Of a DNA stretch of 64,000 bases, positions 11,501-21,000 are shown in pieces. The number at the start of each line of letters is the position of its first letter. Position 1 is the first letter of the stretch. The notes beneath the pieces were generated by a model. It made no database searches and was not told where the DNA came from. It saw nothing but the letters and a program-made list of their open reading frames with translations. The translations under genes were made by a program, and so were the position numbers. Source of the DNA: Plotosus lineatus (lineage: Eukaryota > Chordata > Actinopteri > Siluriformes > Plotosidae); contig CM045733.1 in assembly GCA_024760905.1 (NCBI GenBank), positions 22,872,501-22,936,500 on the forward strand, in the 5' to 3' direction.

Positions 11501-14500
11501 TTGCAGGTTTTTGCTTCAACCAAGCAGCAGCAGACCAATCGCTGTACACAGCACACAGACTGACCAATCAACCGCTTGAAGACTCAGATCACAGGGATGA
11601 GAATTGGCCTTTATGGAAAGGAGGAAAAATTGGCGGGGGTTAAGGGGGCCGCCTAGGCCCCCTGCAGGGGTGTGGGCGAAGTGCCCTTGCTGGGGGGTTC
11701 AGGGGGGCTAAGCCCCCCAAAAGGTTTGGGGTTATACTTACAAAAAGGAGCTTAATTGATGTCTCCTGGAAGGAATATTTTTAAAGAGAACCTTATGAAA
11801 ATTATTTAAAATTTTAATTTCACAGTTATAGGCCTACAATGGGCCGAGTTTTAATTTCAAATACAGTAAAACCTCCGCTGACGAACACTTAAGCTCACGA
11901 ACTTTTCGCCTCAAGAACATTAAATTTGCGAGCATATAGTCTCTGCTGACGAACTAGTTTTCGGCGGACGAATCAAACCACGCGGTCGAACAGCGCCACG
12001 GTGGCGGCCACGAGAAGCTGACGGACGCCACGGCGTCACAGTTAAATCACCCCCTTTCTTTGAGTGCGGACGTGGTTTGTGTTTGATAGACATTTTGGAC
12101 CATATTGAGTGTACTTTTGCTATTATGGGACCGAAAAAGACCCCACCACAGGCGGAGATCATTGAAAAACACGAACGAGGTGTGCGTTTGTGTGACTCAG
12201 CGTCCCAGTACCAGTACGCTAAGTCTACCATTGCTACCATCCTTAAGAACAAGGAAGCTATGTGGCTAAGGGTGTTTCCAAACAGTAGGCGTTTCCAAAC
12301 TCTCCTTCCAAACAGTAAGTCCCTCCCTCCCTCCTCCTCCCACTCCATTCCATCAAGCCATCAACTACCATCACAAAGGTAAATAAAACGACTTTATTAT
12401 ACAGTACAGTTTATTTCTTTAATTACAATACAATAGCACATTTATTATACATAAAATAAGGTATATTTTTGTGTAGTTTTAAGGCTTATTTAGTAGAAAA
12501 TTATGTTTTATGGGGACCTGGGAACGGATTATTCTCATTTTAATGGTTTCTTATGGGAAATAAATGTTCGGAAGATGAACTTTTCACCTCACACACACTT
12601 TCTGGGAACCAATTATGTTCGTGAGCAGAGGTATCACTGTACTTTAAACCAGGGGTTGGGAACCTTTTTGACTAAGAGAGCCAAAAGAAAAAGACATTTT
12701 AAAATCTAATCCTCTGAGAGCCATATATATTAATACTGAATACAACTAAATTTAAAAAGAAGACCAACAATTTTAGAGTATAATAAGACTCTGAATTGAT
12801 TTTAAATGACATTGTCATAATGAAGTTATTTATTAATAAGAAAACTATCAGTGCTATGGTGCTCAAAAAATAAGTGTGGACACAATGGCAGCGAAGCGAC
12901 CGAGGCGCACAGCAGCAGGTGCACGAAGCGCGGAGAGCGCGCGGATTTGGCTTTGAAACTATTTATCACTTCATCTCCGCTTTTAATTTACACAGTCGCG
13001 GAAATTTACGTTGATCAACTATAAAGTAGAACCAAATTAAGTCAGTACACGCAACTCAGCCACTAAAACAAGTGGGTACACGGTGCGTATCCGTCCGGAT
13101 CATGCAGTCCAATATGGCGTGTAAACATAAGTCACGTGACCCTGTGCCATCACGCTCTCAACTCGGGCTTATTTAATCAATAAACATGCACGAGTCAGAT
13201 TTTAAATTATTTCCACACGACCTACCTGATTGTGAACTGCTCTATCTGCGACAGGGATCGGCTGTCGTGGCGGATTCTTTCTTTCGATCTTTGTATTGTT
13301 GGCCATAAACAAAGGATGGATTCCGTAAGGTACACTTTTCGGTTCACATCCAAAAGTTCCATCAAGCGAAGCGTTTGTTTTTCTTGCATGAAGTTGTTTA
13401 ACACGCTTCTGGCGAGTTGCGTGCCATTCTAATGCTTTGAATCCACGCAATCCATCGTGACACCACGTGCACAATACTTTTCCAGGCCGATCAATCTTGC
13501 GAATGAAGTCGCCGAATAACGTCGTCACAATCTTTTTTCCGATGGTAGTATTGTATTCTTTTTCCATCCATTCCCAGCGGAACTTATTTTTGACCAACTT
13601 GTCAATTTCTTTATTTCGCGCAGTGTCCTTTCTCTCCACACCCATCACATTTCTGCTGACAAGTAGGTAATTAGACATATGGGCACTACGGAAGCATTGA
13701 TTGACCAAAATGCATGACTATGATCCAAAATGCATTACGTCAGCATAGTCAGCCAATCACAGTCCCCATTACATGCAGGGAGCTCGTTAAAAAGTCGGAT
13801 TCAGAAGAAAACAAAAATGAGATTTATTTAATGCGTTCTTTACGAAAAAAAGATGGATTTTTTTTTTTTTTTTTGCACCTGGAAATGAAAAAGACGGAAT
13901 TCCATCTATAGGCGGAAAAATCACATGCCTGAGATCAGTTGATTAAATGAGTCATGTCAGGTGTACTGCTGCGTCGTTGAAACAAAAACCTGCAGCCACT
14001 GCGGCCCTTTGTGGAATGAGTTTGAGATCCCTGATCTAAAGGTTACTGTGACTACTCATGAAGAATAATCAAATATATCTCACATTTGTTCTTCAACTTT
14101 GGGACAATGCTGGAAATTCCATCTGTGAGTCCTGTAAACCTGCACAGAATAAAAATCAGTAGATTATACTTTGTGCAACACTATTAGTGGTAGTAATAAT
14201 AATAATAATAATAATAATACAGGGATCCGTCACTTTCCATAGTTAATTGGGACAGAGACCCCCCCCCCCCAACCACCGAACTCCGGAAATAGGATCAAAC
14301 TCCCCCCCCACCCCCGACTGACGTATATGTACATGAATATGTGTATATAATATCATTGAGTACATATTCAATGCTATAAATGCTTATAATAACAATTCAA
14401 AAATAATGTATAAGACGTAAATAAAATATAAATACACACACACACACAGACGTGCACGCAGATGTGTGTGCACGCACTCAGATGCACACCTCAGAAAAAT

Positions 14501-17500
14501 GTAACTAGTTTTGATGGGAGGTTTTGGATTATTTTTTGGGTTGTTTTTTTTTTTTTTTTGCATAATTGGCCTTGTTTTTGCAGCATTTTCCTTAACTTTT
14601 CAACTATTCTTCCTTAATTTTCTTATTTTTTAATTCGATGAATATTAAAAAAAAAAACGCGACGCACTGAGGCCGCATGATTTGAATCACGAAGTAGTGA
14701 GGGATCCCTGTAATTGTAATAATAATAATAATAATAATGTGGCACAGTAATTAGCATGTCTGCCTAACAAGAAGTCCTTGGTTTGATTCTCGGGCTCAAG
14801 CGTTTTGTGTGGAGTTTGCATGTTGTTGTTATTGCTTGTGTGCCTCTGGTTTCCTCCCAGTCCAAAAACATGCACAGTGGGCTAATTGGCTGTTCGAAAT
14901 CACCCCTAAATGTGAGTGTGAATGGTTTTTATATGTGTTTCCCTGCAAATGGTCTGGCAAGCTGTTCAGGGTGTATCTCACCTTTGCCCAGAGTAGGCTG
15001 AGATGGGCACTAGCCTTCCCGCACGCCTAATTAGGATAATGCGGCTTAGAAAATGAATGAATAAACAATAATAATCATAATGATAATTTCTTATTAGTAG
15101 TACATACCTGTTATTTAAAGCACATGTAAGTGTAATTTCTTTCTCCTCGTGCTTTTTCGTGTTGAAGGTTTTATTCTGCGAAAGCTTCTTCGGCCGGCCT
15201 CGACTTCTTTTTGGTGATCCAATGTTAAGAGTCTTTGAAAACTGTTTACCAGAAAGATCAAGCCGATGAAGTTTAACAAAAGGTGTTTTCACTGTATACA
15301 GGCTAATCAGCTGTGTTGCTTCCTTCTGATTCAGCGCCGTCCGCTTCTCTTCTTGTTTCGCTACGCAGTCCTTTCTGCCATCAGCAGACTCCACGCCCAC
15401 AGCACTGACTTCAACAGAATCTTGATATTCAGATCTTTCATCCAAACCAGTATCCATAGTGTGTGTATTCAGTGATTCATTCTCTGCATAACAATCTTCA
15501 GTGGACTCTCTAGTACCTATGGGATCATATACTTTGGACTCTTGTGCGCAATAATGTGTACCAGAATTTTCTTCAGATCTGCTCGTCTCCAGTTCACTCT
15601 CAACATATTGCGTAATAACCATTGATTCCACTTGGACCTCTTGGCAATAAGAAGGGACGTATTCAAGCACTGACTCTGTATTCATAGGTCTTTGTTCATT
15701 GAGAAGTTGCACTGATTGAGAACTGCTGAGACAGGAGAGTATGCAGTCATCTGGAGCACTGGACCAGAACTGTGTAGTTTCTGATAAGAGGAATTAAGAA
15801 TAAACAATAAAGAAAGAGAAAGAATTTGAACTTTTATTCTATTCCTATCAACACAGAGAATACAGGAAGAATACGAAACAAGGAGAGAAGATACGTTTCA
15901 TCTACAAAAAAAAGATGACCTTTCTTTTCTGTAGTGGCTTTTCTTTGGACTTTAAGAAGGTTCTGTATTTGCTGGGGTTGTGTGAGAAACTGGATACATT
16001 CTTCCATGACTGCAGGGGTAGTGCTCAGCACATGGGCAGCCTAAGAGGGAAAGAGACAGAAAACAACAAAAAATAAAGTTAACCAAGTTTAATCAGCTTG
16101 ATAGTTGACAGTTCGTTCGGCATGCATGCTGCCAATTTGCACTTTATCCTGCCAATATTTAACTTCTCTGCCATCCAGCTGTTCAGATATCATCACTTTC
16201 TCAGAAATCCTTGGTGGATCATTTTTGCATGCAGGTTTCCTATGGTACGGGGTAAAACTCAAGGCCCATGAACCATGACCCACCAACTCATTTTATGTGA
16301 CTCATGAGAGATTTGAAAGAATATTATTCTATACTAGTCTATATTAAAGAATATTAGGGGCAGTTATGGCTTAGTGGTTACTGATCCATAGGTCAGTGGT
16401 TCAATCCCCATGGTCACCACTGTTGGGGTGCAAGGACCTTTAGTCTCAATTGCTCAATTGTAGAAAGATAATTGTAAGTCGCTGTGGATAAGAGCGTCTG
16501 CCAAATGCTGTAAATGATTATCATGCATTCTTTGCATTAACCATTAGGGGCAGTGGTGGTCTAGTGGTCCATAGGGCGTTGGATCGCTGATCCAAAGGTT
16601 GGGGGTTCAAGTCCCACTCTCATACCTGTCAACCCTAGGCCGTTGGCGATCTTACAAATGGCTACTTATGCCCTTACAAAATAGCAACTAATCTTACGCG
16701 TCTTATTATCGCGTGCAATATGAAACAAAAATTAAACTCTATTTTTAATATAATATGAATTTATTGGTAATGTTGTAACATATAACCTGGTGCAATCAAA
16801 TAAAAGAGTAATATCTTCAGCTGCATGATTAAGAAAATTTAACAGTGATCTTTATTATAACTATATGTAGCACTTTTGGCACTTTCAATCATTTCTTTTG
16901 ATGGCTTCACTTCATGGCACTTGAGCTCGCAATTAAGTTTGACTTGAATGATGGCGGAAGTGAAAGTGTGGTCACGTGGTCGGAAAGAGCAGACGATAGC
17001 AGACGATAAACGCAACGCGCGATTCTCGCGAGAAAACGGCTACAGACCAATTCGGCGTATCGTCTCTTTACCGAAACGGTGACACAAAAACGGAGTTAAA
17101 AAAAAAGACGAAATGATCGAAAAACGTACAGATTTCGGACGTACGGCGTACACATTTAAAAATCAGTGCTCACTTGTACAAATTACGCCAAAACCGTACA
17201 ACTTGACAGGTATGCACTCTCCACAAGGTTGTCACTGTCCCCCCCAGTGCAGCTAACTGGGTTATCAAAGGCGGGCCATGTCTCACTGTCTATGGTGAGA
17301 GGCATGTAAAAGAACCATTGCTGACTTTCGTAAAGAGAAGGCTGCAAAGTCGTCAACATGTTTCTGTCCCTTGCTAAAAGGGTTGTGACAGGAAGGGCAT
17401 CCGAAGTAAAAACCTCTGCCAAATCAAACGTGCGAATCAGATGATTCGCTGTGGCGACTCCCGAGAAAGGGAAAAAGCCGAAAGGAAGACAGACAGACTT

Positions 17501-17942
17501 TGCATTAACCATTACCATGAAACAAATTCATCATCATTCCACTAGATGGCAGCACTCTTTTTTTTTTTTTTTTTTTTAAGTAAACAGCCAGGTTGTGACA
17601 GGAAGGGCATCCGACATAAAAACCTCTGCCAAATGAAAAAATGTGCAAATCAGATGATTTGCTGTGGCGACTCCCGAGTAAAAGGGAAAAAGCCGAAAGG
17701 AAGACAGACAGACAGCCAGTCATTCATGTCTCTATAAAAGTTGTGTTTTGTCATAAAGGAAGAGTGAAAAAAGAAGACGAGGACAAACACCTAAACTAAT
17801 AATTTTGCTCTCCAGATTTCATTTCACTGCGTTTGAAATAGATGTCCAGTTATTATTTGGCTTTTGATTTTATTTTATTTTATATAATGTATTAATTCTG
17901 TAAGGAAAATTACTTCCTCTGTATTTATACCATTCAGAGTGA

Positions 17943-18004
<62 letters not shown>

Positions 18005-21000
18005 GGGTGCTCAGAGAGCAGCTCGGGGTTAGTCCCCCACTACCACATATTTTTCCTGCTGGGTCCGGAATCGAGCCAGCGACCTTTCAGTCCCAAAGAT
18101 GCTTCTCTGACCATTAGGCTACGGCTGCCACGTAATTTTGTGAGTAAAAAGTTTTACACCACTGTTCTACAGTAGGCAGGAGTGCATAGGCTTATTGGTT
18201 TCTCTAGTTGACCTTTGACCTCGAAATTTTGTCAGGGTTATATCCGAGAATTGTTTTGCGGCTCACTGTGAAATTTTGCATGCAGGTTTTCTATGGTGTG
18301 TAGATGTGCAGGTGTGTATATGCTTATCAGTTTCTCTGTTTGACCTTTGACCTGGTCAGAATGACCTTGTCCTTGTAAAGTTGCAGCGACTTCTGAAGAG
18401 CAGCTGAGTAGCTAAGGGATTTCAACATCTATGATGTCTATTTTATGATACTACTATAATACCTCTTCTACAGTAGGATGTGGGAGAGAATTTTCCAGTC
18501 CAGAGAGGAACAGCCACATTAGCTTCTGTAATGCAATGTTGAACTTGGCACCATACTGCAGGGGATATACTTCCTTTGAAAATAGATTAAAAAAATCTAA
18601 CTTTTTCCCAATTTGCACAAAAAATGTACAGAAGAAAGTGCAGTACAACAGTCTTGCAAATAGACTTCTGCCAATTTTAGGGAGTAAATGCTGAATGTGC
18701 ACCTCTGACCTTGAAAAAGATGCTTCTCTCAGCTGGGTCCTTCATTAAAATCTGCACCAGTGCCACAAAGTTTGCTCCAGAATTTTCAACTAGTGCATCA
18801 TCTGGCTATAACAGAGAAACTCAAAGATTTAAAATCAAGCAGATTAAACATGGACCTACCGGCATAAGTCAGTCATTCATGTTTAGATTATACACCGTTA
18901 ACTGGCAGCTATAAGCATTTGCTTCTAGCGACAACAAAACACAAAAAAGACAGACTTAAGACACAAATCATATACAGTGGTACCTCATCTAACAAGTGTC
19001 CCTTATAATGATTTTTCCATGATACAAGCATTGAACCAACCAAAAATCTGCTCCATCCAACAAGCAAAAATTCACTTTACGAGCTCTCCTCCAATAGGTT
19101 TTCCAGGCTGATTAGCCCCGTATTATTCTGCGTGTATTCCTCCGCGCTCCGAGAACGCTTCTGCAGTGCTGCTCAATTATTTCCTGTTACGCCCCCTCTA
19201 GGAAGAAAAAAAAAAAAAAAACATTTCACACCCCCCCCAGCATCGCGAGAGCAACTATAAATAGTGTTTACTGCTCTTCGTATCGTTTGCTCGGTACTTT
19301 TTCCCGACATCATAGCACGACAACGAGCGCGCCACTGCCACCTACTATTGTTGATGCACAATTACACTTAATTCTAGGACAGTATGGCAAAAAAGCATGT
19401 TTCCAGGGTCATAAGCGCCCCACTATTTGAGAAGCACGGGCATTGTGGGAGCTCACCACGAGGCTTTCGTCACTCGCATTCATTGCATGGATACGCACAA
19501 AATTCTCCTCCTCCTTTTCCTCCGTTACACACCACCTCCTGCCTGCCCATGTGACATCTTCGCCGCAGTCAGGAATTGGAAGGGTGAGTTGACTTATTGG
19601 TTATTCTTGTTTTATTATTATTTATTTTATTATTGTTAATGTACATGTATTATTATGAAATATTTATTGTTTTTACATGTTTATCTTTAATATACTAGGC
19701 CAAATATACGTGTTTGTGGCAGGTTATACGAGTCTTGGAGGGGGTTGGAACAGACTAATTGGTTTTCTGTTATTTCTTATAGGAATAATTGTTTCATCTA
19801 ACAAACTTTTCATCTTACGAGCATGCCCTTGGTACAGATTAAATTCATTAGCTGAGGTATCATTGTACTGTCATATGTATAAAATCATTAAGTCCCCCTC
19901 ACCTAAACTACTTCTGACACACTCCGGACTAAATTTATGAAGGGTATGCATTCTGAATTTTACTGCTCACAGTATCATTATCTTAGAAAATATAAAACAA
20001 GAATCATTTCATATGGCCTGAAGCCTGAATAATAGAGGAGCGACCTGCAGTTCCTTGTGAAGTGCAATAATGGACTCGATCCGCTGCAAATGAACCCGAA
20101 CTGCATCTAGATCAACCGGAGTCTCCATGCCGCATAGCTCTAGAACAAGCTGAAAGACAAAGACCAATGTTTAATTTTTAAAAAATTATGTCATAGGGCT
20201 GATGAACGTTTAAATGTGATTGGTCAGAGTGAACTGCTGTTAACTGCATTGAACAACTCAGTTGTTGCAGTAGTGGCAACTGTACAAGCCACAGAAATAT
20301 CTCAATAATATTGTAATAATTAGTTTTTTTGGAACAGCAAGCCAGTGCCAGTTGTCTGGAGTAAATTTATAAAAACACAGAATGTTTACAGGATGTAGGA
20401 CTTTGTTAATTTACATATGTTAATATTCACATTTTAGATCCATTTTATCTCGACTCCTCCCTGACCCAATACTACCTAGACACACCCTGAACACCTCCTC
20501 TCTTATCCTCTCTCCTTTCCGTAAAAAGGACACACACAAAAAACAAAAAATGATTGACTCAAGAACAGCTTTTACTCAGAAGCTGAAAAAAATGTAACCC
20601 CATCACCACCACCACCACCACCATCACACACAGACTGACTGAATAACCATCATTCAGATCATTTTCCTGGACAGTGCAATACTCATGTTCAGAGCAGGTC
20701 TGAAACATCATATAACATTTTAGCACCATGCACCTTATGAGTAAAAAGCTCAACCTCTTACCTGGTGCATATCATGCACCACTGGCATATCATGCCTCCT
20801 CTGTGTTCATAGATTTTCAAGAAATTATCCAATCAGTCAACTGTGCGGCATGGTTGTCAAACTCTTTTTCAAGGAGGGCCGAGTCCCTATGTTTTCATTT
20901 ATCGAGGGCAGAAAACTAACTGAACATATCTATTTAAAATCAGCAACCATGAAATCTGCATGGCAAACAAATACAGATTTCATGGATGATATAGAATTCT

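Larger units (their letters stand above)
11463..14033. mobile_element. Composite hAT element (2.57 kb) with nested insertions
   Basis: Terminal inverted repeats CAGGGTTCGCAAACTCATTC and GAATGAGTTTGAGATCCCTG, with an exact 8-bp target duplication ATCTAAAG at 11,455 and 14,034. Nested inside are a Tigger-like element (11,864-12,639), part of a second hAT element (from 12,650) and a BED-like frame (13,202-13,708). It lies in the gene 1 intron between exons 9 and 8. Confidence 0.85.

Noticed and set aside
18574..18702. Upstream extension of the open frame before gene 1 exon 5
   Set aside because: The paralogues and the CAAAG acceptor place the exon start at 18,573. The extension is intron.
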